Shown: piece after piece, positions 7,335 through 16,518 of the stretch | Position numbering within the stretch: position 1 is the first letter of the stretch | Layout: every line of letters begins with the position of its first letter | Source of the DNA: Blastocatellia bacterium | GTDB lineage: Bacteria; Acidobacteriota; Blastocatellia; UBA7656 | Reading direction: 5' to 3' | DNA length: 64,000 bases | Assembly: GCA_035275065.1 (NCBI GenBank) | Contig: DATENM010000133.1 | Location: 62,001 to 126,000, forward strand | Program-made: the position numbers and the translations under genes | Notes under the pieces: model-generated | Told to the model about the DNA's origin: nothing | Seen by the model: the letters and a program-made list of their open reading frames with translations, nothing else | The model's database searches: none

Positions 7335-8705
7335 ATGTCGATAAGGAACAAAGCGAGCTTCGCGTTATGGGTGCTGTTCGGCATCAACCTGATGAACTTT
7401 TTCGACCGCCAGCTTCTCGGCGCGGTCGGCGAGACCTTGCGCAACGAGTGGCAACTGAGCGATACGGCGCTCGGCACCCTGGGCACCGCCTTCACGCTGC
7501 TCTATGCCGCCGTCGGCCTGCCGCTGGGCCGGTTGACCGACCGCTTTACGCGCACCTGGATTATGTCGGCAGGCGTCTTCGTCTGGAGCCTGTTCACGGC
7601 AGTTTCGGGCCTGGCGCAGAACTACACGCAGATGTTCGCCATGCGGCTCGGCGTCGGCGTCGGCGAAGCGAGCTGCGCGCCGGCGGGCGCATCGCTGATC
7701 GGCGACCTGTTCCCGGCCTCCAGGCGTGGCAAGGCGCTGGCAATCTTCATGCTCGGCCTGCCCTTCGGCGTCGCGGCGGGCTTTGCCGTCGGCGGCTGGG
7801 TGACCAAGTACTGGGGCTGGCGACCATCTTTCTACATCGCTGCGATACCCGGAATCATTTTTGCCGGGCTCGCTTTGTTGATTAAAGAGCCGCGGCGCGG
7901 CGCGTCGGAAACCCATGCGATCAGCGGCGCCAAGCGCGAAGGCTCGCCCTTTCTGCTGGTGCTATCGATCCCGACGATGTGGTGGATTATTCTGTCGGGG
8001 GCGCTGCACAACTTCAACATGTACGCCGTCGGCTCATTCATTTCGCCCTTCTTGCAGCGCGTCTATCATTTGGACGCGCTGAATGCGGGCATGATCTCGA
8101 TGCTGACGTATGGGCTTTCAGGCGTGCCGGGATTGATCCTCGGCGGCATTGCCGGCGACGCGATCATGCGACGGCGAGCGAATGGCCGGCTGCTGGTCGG
8201 CGCGATTTGCGTGTTGTTAGCCGTGCCGCTGGTCTACCTTGCCCTGACCCGGCCCGCCGGCGCGACGGTGAGCTTCACGGTGCTGCTGTTCATCGGCTGG
8301 GCGTTGATGTATGTCTATTACGCGACGGTCTATTCGACGATTCAAGATGTCATCGAGCCGTCGCTGCGCGGCACGGCAATGGCGCTCTACTTTTTTGCGA
8401 TGTATGTCCTCGGCGCATCGCTCGGCCCTGTTGGCATGGGCTATCTGAGTAGCCACTACACGATGAAAGCGGCGCAGGCGGCAGGCGTGACCGAAACGAC
8501 GTTTGAGGCCCTGCGCCCGTTTGCCCCGCAAGGCTTACACTCGGCGCTATTCATCATTCCGCTGCTCGGCCTGTTGCTGGCGATTGTCTTGTTTGCCGGC
8601 TCGCGCACGGTGACTAAGGACATGGAGCGTTTGCAGCGCTGGATGCGTGACGCCTCAGGCTCGACACCGCTGGCGGAAGCGGCGAAGGCCGAAGCCGCGA
8701 AGTGA
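7335..8705 (+). CDS. MFS transporter, spinster-like
   Basis: A 456-aa inner-membrane protein with about 12 hydrophobic helices. The N-terminus reads LFGINLMNFFDRQLLGAV, typical of spinster-like major facilitator proteins. The conserved loop 2-3 motif appears as LGRLTDRFTR, and the helix-5 region as GVGEASCAPAGASLIGDLFP. The substrate cannot be told; relatives carry sugars, lipids or organic acids. It lies 63 nt after the cytochrome gene, and the next gene starts within 6 nt of its stop. Confidence 0.9.
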   Translation: MSIRNKASFALWVLFGINLMNFFDRQLLGAVGETLRNEWQLSDTALGTLGTAFTLLYAAVGLPLGRLTDRFTRTWIMSAGVFVWSLFTAVSGLAQNYTQMFAMRLGVGVGEASCAPAGASLIGDLFPASRRGKALAIFMLGLPFGVAAGFAVGGWVTKYWGWRPSFYIAAIPGIIFAGLALLIKEPRRGASETHAISGAKREGSPFLLVLSIPTMWWIILSGALHNFNMYAVGSFISPFLQRVYHLDALNAGMISMLTYGLSGVPGLILGGIAGDAIMRRRANGRLLVGAICVLLAVPLVYLALTRPAGATVSFTVLLFIGWALMYVYYATVYSTIQDVIEPSLRGTAMALYFFAMYVLGASLGPVGMGYLSSHYTMKAAQAAGVTETTFEALRPFAPQGLHSALFIIPLLGLLLAIVLFAGSRTVTKDMERLQRWMRDASGSTPLAEAAKAEAAK

Positions 8706-8711
8706 TCTGTG

Positions 8712-11342
8712 ATGTTGTTCGGAAAGCTGTTCAAACATAAAGCCGCGGTGATGCGCTTTGCCGTCTTCATCGTTTGTCTGACGCCGCTGATGTGTGACGT
8801 GTTGCTTCGTCAGCCGAAGGACATATCTCGCCCTGCGCTTGCGCCCGCGCCTCACCTAAACGATGCCAGGGAACCCGCGTCCGAAGAGTTCGAAGACACC
8901 GAAGGGCGCAACGACTGGTTTGCCTATCAGCGCGCATATCCCCACAACACCATTCCGGCTGACGCGCGCCGTCGGGCGCTTGAATCGCTCAGCCGCATGC
9001 GCGCACAGTCGCTCGTCGAAGCGACCGCCGCGCGGCGCTGGCAACCCATCGGCCCACAGCCTACGGTCTCTTCTTACATGGGCAACTGGGGGAACACCAG
9101 CGGGCGCATCAATGCCATCGCCGTGTCGCCCGCCGATGCGCGCCTGATTTTGGCGGGCAGCTCAACCGGCGGCATCTGGCGCTCAACCGACAGCGGCGCG
9201 AGCTTCGCCGCGGTCTCGGACGATCAGAGCGAGCTGGCGGTTGGCTCGCTGGCTTTTGCCGGGAGCAAGCCCGCGGTCGTTTACGCAGGCATGGGCGACA
9301 GCAAGCTCGGCTATCTCGGCAGCGGCGTTTTGAAATCAACCGATGCCGGGTTGACCTGGCAACGTGTGAGCAATGCGTCGCTGCCTTCGCCCGGGACGAT
9401 CTCGAAGCTCGACGTAGACCCGACCAACCCGAATCGCGTTTATGTCGCGCAGTATTCACGACTGGCGGCCGACCATGTGACTTCAAGCGGACTCTACGTT
9501 TCAAGCGATGGCGGCGTGAGCTGGACGAAGCTGCTGGCGGGCGCGGCACGCGACGTTGCGATTGACCCGAACAATTCGCGAGTCGTTTTCAGCGGCCTAT
9601 CGCGTCTCGACGCCGACAACGATCCGCCCATGCGCGTGGCGCGCTCGACGGATGCGGGCGCGACATGGGCCACCTGCTTTACTAGCGACAGCTTCGACGT
9701 GAAGAAGCGACAAGATTGCCGCGTCGCGATTTCGCCCGCCGACTCGCGCAAGGTCTATGCCTACTACGGCGGCTTTTCAGGCGACAATCTCGTGGCCAAC
9801 CTGCGCGCTTCGACGGACGGCGGCGCGACCTGGACGGCTGCCGCCACGCCGGGCTTTGACACAGTGCAAATCGGCTATAACACCTATTTGATGGCTGACC
9901 CGAACGACGGGCAAACGCTCTACGCGGGGGCGCGCGATCTCTTCCGCTCGACCGATGGCGGCGCGACGTGGGCGAACCTCACGGGCGCGTTCAGCTTCAA
10001 CGGCAGCTACTACGACTACACGCCGGGCGCGTCTAAAGCGCACCCCGACCAGCACGCGCTGGCGTTTGTTGCGGGGCGCGGCGGCGAGTTCTTCATCGGC
10101 TGCGACGGCGGCATCTACAGGACAGTGAACGGCGGCGCGAGCTTTCAATCGTTGAACCGAGGGCTGACGCTGACGCAGTTCACCAGCCTGGCCATCCACC
10201 CCAATGATCCGGCCATCAGCCTCGGCGGGACGCAGGACAACGGCACGCAATGGCGCAACGTCAGGGACAACTCGTGGTACGAAGTCTTCAGCGGCGACGG
10301 CGGGCGCGTCGTCTTCAACCCGCTCGACCCCAATGTAGCATTCATCACTTACGTTCGCGGTAACATCTATCGTTATCTCGGCAGCGGCCTCTACTTCGAG
10401 ACGCAGGTTGCCTTCACGACCTCATTCGGCGAGAACGCCGAGCCGGCGCGGGTCGCTTTCTATGCGCCGTTTGTCGGCAACGGCGTTGACGCGACGCTCT
10501 ACTTCGGCACCTGGCGGCTGTTCATCAACCGCGACCTCGGCTGGACGTGGGAAGCGCCCGCCGGAGAGCTGGATTTGACCAAAGGCGTCAACGACAAAGG
10601 CCGCGACGTGCTGACGGCGATTGCCGTGGCGCGCTCGAACCTCAGTGTGATTTACACAGGCTCGGCGCAGGGCCGCGCAATGATGAGCAGCGACGGCGGC
10701 GCGACGTGGCGAGATGTGACCGGCCATCTGCCCGACCGCTCGATCACCAGTATCAAAGTTGATCCGGTGAATCCGCTGGCCGCTTACCTGACCATGTCGG
10801 GGTTCAATGCCGGGCACGCCTTCAAGACGACTGATGGCGGGGCGACATGGAGCGACATTAGCGGCAACTTGCCGGACGTGCCGGCCAACACCGTCTTGAT
10901 CGATCCGCTGGATGCGAGCGCCATCTACGTCGGCACAGACATCGGCGTCTTTCGCTCGGCGGGCGGGACGAGCTGGCAACCGCTCACCAATGGCATGCCG
11001 CCGGTGGTCGTCACCGAGCTGGCTTCGCACCCCAGCGGCTTGATTCAGGCGGCGACCTATGGGCGCGGCGCGTTCGAGCTGGTGGCTCCGGCGCTGCCCC
11101 AGATTGCTTCGGTGAGCTGGGACGGCAAGAAGGTCATGGTGATTAGCGGCAGCGCCTTTGACAGCGGCGCGCGGCTGATCATCAACGACGCCGACCGGAC
11201 AGATTACGTGCGTTCGATCAACGGCTCGACGATTCGCGTGAAGGGGAAGGCCAAGGCGCTCGGGTTGAAGGCCGGCGATAACACCATCCGCATCGTCAAC
11301 AGCGACGGCGTGGCGAGCGGCGCGTTTGTCTTGCAGCTTTGA
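8712..11342 (+). CDS. Large exported Asp-box (BNR/sortilin-like) propeller protein
   Basis: An 876-aa protein with an N-terminal hydrophobic export segment (about 12-32). At least nine Asp-box repeats of type S/T-x-D/N-x-G-x-x-W/F follow (for example STDSGASF, STDAGLTW, SSDGGVSW, STDGGATW, TTDGGATW) across residues 130-790, indicating one or two beta-propellers. The last 80 residues (ASVSWDGKKVMVISG...VASGAFVLQL) look like an IPT/TIG immunoglobulin-like domain. Such proteins resemble glycosyl-hydrolase or sialidase propellers but lack recognisable catalytic residues, so a binding or cell-surface role is as likely. The ATG at 8712 is preceded in frame by GTG at 8709; the gene is tightly coupled to the MFS gene. 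Confidence 0.85.
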   Translation: MLFGKLFKHKAAVMRFAVFIVCLTPLMCDVLLRQPKDISRPALAPAPHLNDAREPASEEFEDTEGRNDWFAYQRAYPHNTIPADARRRALESLSRMRAQSLVEATAARRWQPIGPQPTVSSYMGNWGNTSGRINAIAVSPADARLILAGSSTGGIWRSTDSGASFAAVSDDQSELAVGSLAFAGSKPAVVYAGMGDSKLGYLGSGVLKSTDAGLTWQRVSNASLPSPGTISKLDVDPTNPNRVYVAQYSRLAADHVTSSGLYVSSDGGVSWTKLLAGAARDVAIDPNNSRVVFSGLSRLDADNDPPMRVARSTDAGATWATCFTSDSFDVKKRQDCRVAISPADSRKVYAYYGGFSGDNLVANLRASTDGGATWTAAATPGFDTVQIGYNTYLMADPNDGQTLYAGARDLFRSTDGGATWANLTGAFSFNGSYYDYTPGASKAHPDQHALAFVAGRGGEFFIGCDGGIYRTVNGGASFQSLNRGLTLTQFTSLAIHPNDPAISLGGTQDNGTQWRNVRDNSWYEVFSGDGGRVVFNPLDPNVAFITYVRGNIYRYLGSGLYFETQVAFTTSFGENAEPARVAFYAPFVGNGVDATLYFGTWRLFINRDLGWTWEAPAGELDLTKGVNDKGRDVLTAIAVARSNLSVIYTGSAQGRAMMSSDGGATWRDVTGHLPDRSITSIKVDPVNPLAAYLTMSGFNAGHAFKTTDGGATWSDISGNLPDVPANTVLIDPLDASAIYVGTDIGVFRSAGGTSWQPLTNGMPPVVVTELASHPSGLIQAATYGRGAFELVAPALPQIASVSWDGKKVMVISGSAFDSGARLIINDADRTDYVRSINGSTIRVKGKAKALGLKAGDNTIRIVNSDGVASGAFVLQL

Positions 11343-11361
11343 AGGACAAGCCGAGGGTAGT

Positions 11362-11469
11362 GCTAGAGCGGTAGTCAATCGGGTGTAGCGCAAGGCGGTT
11401 AGCTTGCGCCAGGACTCGCGCAAGCTAACCGCCTTGCGCTACAGAGCAAATGCAATTGAAGACTGCGCT
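11362..11469. repeat. GTAGCGC palindromic element, copy 1
   Basis: The core is a perfect 26-bp inverted repeat (11384-11409 and 11418-11443) with an 8-nt loop, CAGGACTC. Both flanks match those of copy 2 in inverted orientation: the left flank as AGCGGT..TCAATCGGG, the right as GCAAATGCAATTGAAGACTGC. The element abuts the stop codon of the hybrid kinase gene (11468-11470). Confidence 0.9.
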
Positions 11470-13855
11470 AAGTCTGCTTCGACCGCTGGCCGCTGATCTG
11501 GGCGTCAGAAACGATGATGGCTTGCAGCACCTCAAGGTCTAAGGGCTTGACCAGGTGGTGGTCGAAGCCTGCGCGCATCGAGCGTTTATGGTCTTCGATC
11601 TGTCCATACCCGGTCATGGCGATCAGCATGACGTTTTGCATTCGGCTGTCGGCTCGCAGTTGCCTCGCGACCTCGTAGCCATCCATCCCCGGCAGGCCGA
11701 TGTCCAGGACCACCACTTGAGGCCAGAAGCTGTGCGCTGCCGCGAGCGCCGCCGGCCCGTCGTGGGCCATCCGCACCTGGTGCCCATGAAGCTCAAGCAG
11801 CAGCGCCATACTTTCCGCCGAATCGATGTTGTCATCAACGACCAGCACACGGTAGCGTGCTGCTTCGCGCAAGCCGCCGACCTCTGGGTTATCCGCCATC
11901 GCTTCGAAGTTATCAGCCAGCGCCGGCAGCCACACGACGAACTCACTGCCGCGCCCTGCGCCTTCGCTGTAGGCTTCGACCTTGCCGCCATGCAGCTCAA
12001 GCAGGCGGCGCACCAGCGTCAGGCCGAGCCCCAGCCCGCCCGCCGAGTGATCCAGCGAATGGTCGGCTTGCCGGAAGAGATCGAAGACGTGCGGCAACAA
12101 ATCCTGCGGGATGCCCACACCGTTGTCGCGCACGCGCAAGACCACCTGCCCGGCGACGGCTTCGGCGGCCAGCCAGATTTGCCCGCCTTCGGGCGTGAAC
12201 TTGGCGGCGTTGTGCAGCAGGTTCGACACCACCTGTGTCAGCCGCGTGGTGTCGCCTTCTAATCGCAAAGGCTGCTCAGGCAGCGCCACCGTCAGGCGGT
12301 GCTTGCGGGCGTCAATCAGCGGGCGGCTGGTTTCCATCGCGCGACCGACGATGCTGATGAGATCGATTTTCTCTTTCTTGAGGGTGATCTTGCCTTCGGT
12401 GATGCGCGACACGTCGAGCAGGTCATCGACCAGCCGCGCCAGATGCTCGACCTGACGGTCAATCACTTCTCGTGCCCATTGAAGCTCCGAGTCAGATGGC
12501 GCGTCGCGCCGCAGCAATTGCGCGGCGTTGCGGATAGGGGCGAGCGGGTTTCGCAGCTCGTGGGCCAGCATCGCCAGGAACTCGTCCTTGCGGCGGTCGG
12601 CTTCGATCAAGGCTTGCTCGGCAAGCTTGCGCTCAGTGATGTCCACCGTCGCGCCGAGCATACGCACAGGCTTGCCGTCGGCGTCAAAGAGGGCTTTGCC
12701 GTTGGTGGCGATCCAGCGGACGCTGCCATCCGGCCAGACGATGCGCATCTCCGCTGAGTAAGGCTCCTTACTTTCAAGCGCCGCGCCAATCGTCGCGTTG
12801 ATGCGCTCGCGGTCGTCCGCGTGGATGAGCCCCGCAAAATCTTCGACGCGCCCGCCGAATTCCCCGCGATTCAAACCGTGAAAGCGGTAAGTCGCATCCG
12901 ACCACGTGACATGATCGTTAGTGACGTCCCAATCCCAGGTGCCGACCTGTCCGGCTTCGAGCGCCAGGCGCAACCGTTCCTCATTCTCGCGTAGCTCGGC
13001 TTCAGCGCGCTCGCGCTCGGTGATGTTCTCGATCACGGTCAGCGCGCATGGCTCGCCGCCGATGTCCAGGCGCTCGGCTGACAGCAAGCCGATCAACTGC
13101 GTGCCGTCTTTCATGCGGAAGCGGTACTTGATCCGGCGCACCTGACCCTGCCCGGAGACCAGGGCCAGCTCAGCTTCGCGGTCAACCGGATTGGCCCAGA
13201 CGCCAAGCTCCAGCGTCGTGCGCCCGACCGCCTCTTCGCGCGTGAATCCTGACAGCCGCGTGAACGTCTCGTTGACCTCCAGCAGCCGCCCGCTGCGCAA
13301 CGAGGTGATCGTCATCGCCAGCGGGCCGGCGGCAAAAGCCTTCGAGAAACGCTCTTCGCTTTCGCGCAGCGCCGCCTCCATGCGCGTGCGCTCGGTGATG
13401 TCGCGATTGGATTCCAACACGTAAGTGCGCCCGTTCTGGCTGACGGCCTTGCAGCGACTTTCGACGGTGATTCGCCGCCCGTCTTTAGTGAGATGTCGCA
13501 GCTCACCTTCCCACTGGCCTTGCTCGGCGAGCTGGCTTTCGAACGCCTGTACCGTCACGGGGTGAACGGTTTGCAAAAGTTGATGCGAGACGCGCCCCAA
13601 CGCCTCGGCGCTGCTGAAGCCGTAGAGTTGCTCGGCGGCGCGGTTCCAGAACGTCAGGCCGCCGCCCAGCTCCCAGATCAACAGCGCATCCGACGACTGA
13701 TCGATCAGGTCGGCCTGTTTCTGCAAGGCGTCCGCGCGGTGTTCGGCCTCGCGCCGAGCCGCGTCCGCCGCCTCCAATAACGAGGCAAGTCTCTGGCTCG
13801 CTTGCCGGAGCCGTTGCGCCTCGGTCAACTGTTCAGCCGAATCATTGAGGGACAT
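11468..13855 (-). CDS. PAS-containing hybrid histidine kinase with C-terminal receiver
   Basis: A 795-aa soluble sensor with no membrane segments. Domain order: N-terminal coiled coil (1-50), three to four PAS/PAC units (about 50-410; repeated ITERxRAEAALRESEERF linkers), HisKA with AHELRNPLAPIRN (His about 429), HATPase_c with the N box (LLHNAAKFT) and G boxes (DNGVGI, GGLGLGL), then a receiver domain (about 665-785) with VVVLDIGLPGMDG (Asp about 716) and the Lys in LVKP. No DNA-binding output is present, so it likely feeds a phosphorelay or acts through the receiver. A TATAAT box on the minus strand lies at 13908-13913. No cognate regulator adjoins. Confidence 0.93.
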   Translation of the reverse strand: MSLNDSAEQLTEAQRLRQASQRLASLLEAADAARREAEHRADALQKQADLIDQSSDALLIWELGGGLTFWNRAAEQLYGFSSAEALGRVSHQLLQTVHPVTVQAFESQLAEQGQWEGELRHLTKDGRRITVESRCKAVSQNGRTYVLESNRDITERTRMEAALRESEERFSKAFAAGPLAMTITSLRSGRLLEVNETFTRLSGFTREEAVGRTTLELGVWANPVDREAELALVSGQGQVRRIKYRFRMKDGTQLIGLLSAERLDIGGEPCALTVIENITERERAEAELRENEERLRLALEAGQVGTWDWDVTNDHVTWSDATYRFHGLNRGEFGGRVEDFAGLIHADDRERINATIGAALESKEPYSAEMRIVWPDGSVRWIATNGKALFDADGKPVRMLGATVDITERKLAEQALIEADRRKDEFLAMLAHELRNPLAPIRNAAQLLRRDAPSDSELQWAREVIDRQVEHLARLVDDLLDVSRITEGKITLKKEKIDLISIVGRAMETSRPLIDARKHRLTVALPEQPLRLEGDTTRLTQVVSNLLHNAAKFTPEGGQIWLAAEAVAGQVVLRVRDNGVGIPQDLLPHVFDLFRQADHSLDHSAGGLGLGLTLVRRLLELHGGKVEAYSEGAGRGSEFVVWLPALADNFEAMADNPEVGGLREAARYRVLVVDDNIDSAESMALLLELHGHQVRMAHDGPAALAAAHSFWPQVVVLDIGLPGMDGYEVARQLRADSRMQNVMLIAMTGYGQIEDHKRSMRAGFDHHLVKPLDLEVLQAIIVSDAQISGQRSKQT

Positions 13856-13970
13856 AAATTACACTCATAGCGAAAACGGATATTCTGGGGGCTCGAACCG
13901 AGGCCGGATTATATCACAGCCGCGACGACAGCGCGCCGGCCGGTGTAGAATGATTCTGATGAGGAGCAAC

Positions 13971-14948
13971 ATGGGACTCGGGCTTCGATTATCAATCATC
14001 TTCCTGGGCACAACTCTGGCCGCTCAGGCCGCGTTGTCGGCTGACCCGCGACCGGTCACGCTGACGCCGCAGCAATCACGCGAGATCGTGCCTTCGTCAG
14101 ACGGCTACACTTGCGTCATGCACCCGGAAGTGCGCACGGCGAAGCCGGGCAAATGTCCGAAGTGCCAGATGACGCTGGTGGCGGTGACGCCCGAAAATCC
14201 CGACGCCTTCGACCTGCGGATGGAAGCGACGCCGCGCGCGCCGCGCCCCGATGAGCCGCTGAAGCTGCGCTTTGCCATCTTCAATCCGAGGACCGGCCAG
14301 CAGGTGAAGGATTTTCAGATCACTCACGACAAGCTCTATCACCTGTTCATCGTCAGCCAGGATATGAACGAGTTTCAGCACATCCACCCGGATTTCCAGG
14401 GCGACGGCTCGTTCACCGTCGAAACCCGCTTGCCGCGGGCCGGGCTGTACAAAGTCTATTCGGACTTTTACCCGAGCGATGGCACGCCGCAGGTCTTGCA
14501 GCAGCACATTGCCACCGCCGGCTATAAAGCTGATCTCGTCGGCGCGATGGCTCATCTGGTCGCCGACACCTCATTCGTCAAGACGGTTGACGGCATAAAG
14601 GTTGAGCTGAAGCTAGAGCCCGAGCAGTTGATCGCCGGCCAGCCTGTGGCTTTGAAGTATCACTTGAGCGACGCGAAGACCGGCGCGCCGGTGCGTGATC
14701 TGGTGCCGTATCTGGGCGCGATGGGCCACACCTTGATCTTGAGCGAAGACCAGGCCGATTATGTCCACTCGCACCCCGAAGAAGAGATTGCGCCGGAGGC
14801 CGACAGGTCAAAAGTGCGCGGCGGCCCCGATGTGACCTTCAACGCCTTCATGCCGCGCCCAGGCAATTATCGTATCTGGACACAGTTCCAGCGCGGCGAC
14901 CGCCTCTCGACGGTGTCGTTCACGATTCACGCCGAGCCGTTACATTGA
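13971..14948 (+). CDS. Exported heavy-metal-binding-domain protein with duplicated His-rich domain
   Basis: A 325-aa protein starting MGLGLRLSIIFLG with a signal peptide. AGGAG lies 5 nt upstream of this ATG; upstream in-frame codons are ignored. Residues 40-70 are a heavy-metal-binding domain (YTCVMHPEVRTAKPGKCPKCQM), as found at the front of CusB-like copper efflux proteins. The rest contains two similar beta-rich repeats: HDKLYHLFIVS...FQHIHPDFQGDG...YKVYSDF and GHTLILSED..YVHSHPEEEI...YRIWTQF. Each carries His-x-His-Pro. A periplasmic copper or other metal-binding role is inferred. A TAGAAT -10-like box lies at 13946-13951. Confidence 0.82.
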   Translation: MGLGLRLSIIFLGTTLAAQAALSADPRPVTLTPQQSREIVPSSDGYTCVMHPEVRTAKPGKCPKCQMTLVAVTPENPDAFDLRMEATPRAPRPDEPLKLRFAIFNPRTGQQVKDFQITHDKLYHLFIVSQDMNEFQHIHPDFQGDGSFTVETRLPRAGLYKVYSDFYPSDGTPQVLQQHIATAGYKADLVGAMAHLVADTSFVKTVDGIKVELKLEPEQLIAGQPVALKYHLSDAKTGAPVRDLVPYLGAMGHTLILSEDQADYVHSHPEEEIAPEADRSKVRGGPDVTFNAFMPRPGNYRIWTQFQRGDRLSTVSFTIHAEPLH

Positions 14949-14988
14949 ATGATCGCGCCGCCCGGAATGAATCGCTTGAGATGATTCG

Positions 14989-15840
14989 CTACAACAGCAT
15001 TGCGGCATCGCGGGTCAGATTGCCAAAGCGCCGCTGGATGACACGGGCGATGTTGGCCTCTCTCAGATCATATTGCTTCACGTCGTAGCTCGCCACCACT
15101 GCAATCTCGCGTGTCGTCGAAGTTAAGAAAACTTCGCGGGCGTCGAGCAGACGCTGTATTGTAAAACTCCCTTCGACGACATGTAGTTTCGCCTGCGCCG
15201 CCAGATCGTTGACGAAGCGGCGAGTCACGCCGGCTATCGCGCCCGTGGCCAGCGACGGCGTGAATAGCTCGTCGCCCTGCGCCCAGAAGAGATTAGCCGC
15301 TGTTGCGCCGACCATCTCGCCGCGCTCGTTCAACATCACCGCTTCATCGAAATTGCGCGAGCGCGCTTCGTCATACGCCAGCAGATTTTCGATCATCGCC
15401 GTGCGCTTAATCCCTGTGAGCGGCCCGCTCGCAAGCAATCGGTAAGGCGACAGGGTAAGCGTAACCGGCGACGGCTGCCGCGCCGTGTCGCTTGCCGTAA
15501 AGATCATTACATCGGCTTCGCGCGCGGAAGCGCCGCGCCACGCACCGGCTTCGCCCTTCAGGATAGTGATGCGTGCCCGGCCTTGCGTTAGCTTATTCGC
15601 GGCGACGATTTCAACCAGCGCCCGCTTCATCGCTTCGGCGTCAACACCAAGCGGCACGCGGGCTTTTTCAGCGGACTTGAGCAGGCGCTCCCAGTGTTGT
15701 TCAAAGGCAAACACACGGCCCTGATAAATCCGCAACGTCGTAAACAAGCCCCAGCCGTACAACACACCCGCGAGCGTCGGCGCAACCTTCGCGTCGCTCA
15801 CTTCAAAGATGCCGTCATTGTGATAAACCAGCCGATCCAT
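14989..15840 (-). CDS. Class IV PLP aminotransferase (aminodeoxychorismate lyase / branched-chain transaminase family)
   Basis: A 283-aa fold-type IV PLP enzyme. Motifs: GVLYGWGLFTTLRIYQGRVFAFEQHWERL near the N-terminus, the PLP lysine in TGIKRTAMIENLLA (about 145), NERGEMVGATAANLFW (about 190) and the C-terminal EVFLTSTTREIAVV. The length fits PabC, D-amino-acid transaminases and short IlvE forms, and the motifs do not separate these. Because the window also has a glutamine amidotransferase of the PabA/TrpG type, a PabC role is possible but distant. The start codon directly follows an intergenic repeat and has no visible ribosome binding site. Confidence 0.82.
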   Translation of the reverse strand: MDRLVYHNDGIFEVSDAKVAPTLAGVLYGWGLFTTLRIYQGRVFAFEQHWERLLKSAEKARVPLGVDAEAMKRALVEIVAANKLTQGRARITILKGEAGAWRGASAREADVMIFTASDTARQPSPVTLTLSPYRLLASGPLTGIKRTAMIENLLAYDEARSRNFDEAVMLNERGEMVGATAANLFWAQGDELFTPSLATGAIAGVTRRFVNDLAAQAKLHVVEGSFTIQRLLDAREVFLTSTTREIAVVASYDVKQYDLREANIARVIQRRFGNLTRDAAMLL

Positions 15841-15843
15841 AAA

Positions 15844-15980
15844 TCAGGAATCAGGAAGCAGGAGGCAGGAGGCAGTCATTGATTGATGTGATAGGCAGAT
15901 GTACATACGATGAATTCGCACCAATATCTTTGCGTCTAGCAGTGTGAACTGCCTCCTGCCTCCTGCCTACTGCCTACTGC
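15844..15980. repeat. Intergenic palindromic repeat, GCAGGAGGCAG family
   Basis: Perfect 19-bp inverted arms (15858-15876 and 15948-15966) are built from CAGGAGG words and separated by about 70 bp of AT-richer sequence. The right side continues as TGCCTACTGCCTACTGC and contains the stop codon of the thioesterase gene (15974-15976). The left side reaches the start codon of the aminotransferase gene. Confidence 0.88.
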
Positions 15981-16408
15981 TGCCGCAGCAGCGCGAGGTA
16001 CTTGTCGGGGAAGCTCGACGGGCGGCCCGCGGCGTTAATCAAGACGTGCATGGTTTCGCCGGTCGCAAGCAGGGTGCCGTCGTCACGGGTTATCTCGTAG
16101 CCGAAGCGCAGCGTCCGACGCGTCACCTCGGTCGCCCGCGTCTTAATCAGTAGCTCGTCTTCGTAGCGCGCCGGCGTCTTGTAACGACAACGCGCCTCGG
16201 CGACGATCATAAACAGACCGCTCTCGCGCTCCATGTCGCGATAGGAAAAACCGCAGTCGCGGCAGTACTGGCTGCGGCCCACCTCGAACCACACCAGGTA
16301 ATTCGCGTAATAGGCGACGCCCATCTGATCGGTCTCGGCGTAGCGCACGCGGAGGCGCGACTCGCTGACCAGGTCGCCGATGCCGGCTTCGTTCTTCTCT
16401 CTTGTCAT
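15974..16408 (-). CDS. YbgC/FadM-type acyl-CoA thioesterase
   Basis: A 144-aa hot-dog fold protein. The catalytic block RLRVRYAETDQMGVAYYANYLVWFEVGR holds the conserved Asp of the 4-hydroxybenzoyl-CoA thioesterase family. It would hydrolyse short or aromatic acyl-CoA esters in the cytoplasm. Length and motif placement are normal. The last codons and the stop lie inside the neighbouring repeat, so the present C-terminus (LLRQQ) may have been shaped by repeat insertion. No Tol-Pal genes are nearby, unlike ybgC loci in proteobacteria. Confidence 0.9.
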   Translation of the reverse strand: MTREKNEAGIGDLVSESRLRVRYAETDQMGVAYYANYLVWFEVGRSQYCRDCGFSYRDMERESGLFMIVAEARCRYKTPARYEDELLIKTRATEVTRRTLRFGYEITRDDGTLLATGETMHVLINAAGRPSSFPDKYLALLRQQ

Positions 16409-16479
16409 CTTGGTTCACTCTCAGGCGGCGATTGTAACGACCGCGCTGCCAACTCTCAAGGCGTGCCGCAAGTGTCGCG

Positions 16480-16508
16480 TTGACTTGCTAACAGGCGGTT
16501 CATATAGT
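16480..16508 (+). promoter_or_regulatory. sigma70-type promoter of pncB
   Basis: TTGACT (16480-16485), a 17-bp spacer and TATAGT (16503-16508). The expected transcript start, about 16515, is only a few bases before the ATG at 16519, so the mRNA may be nearly leaderless. Confidence 0.65.
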
Positions 16509-16518
16509 TGCTATCAAG

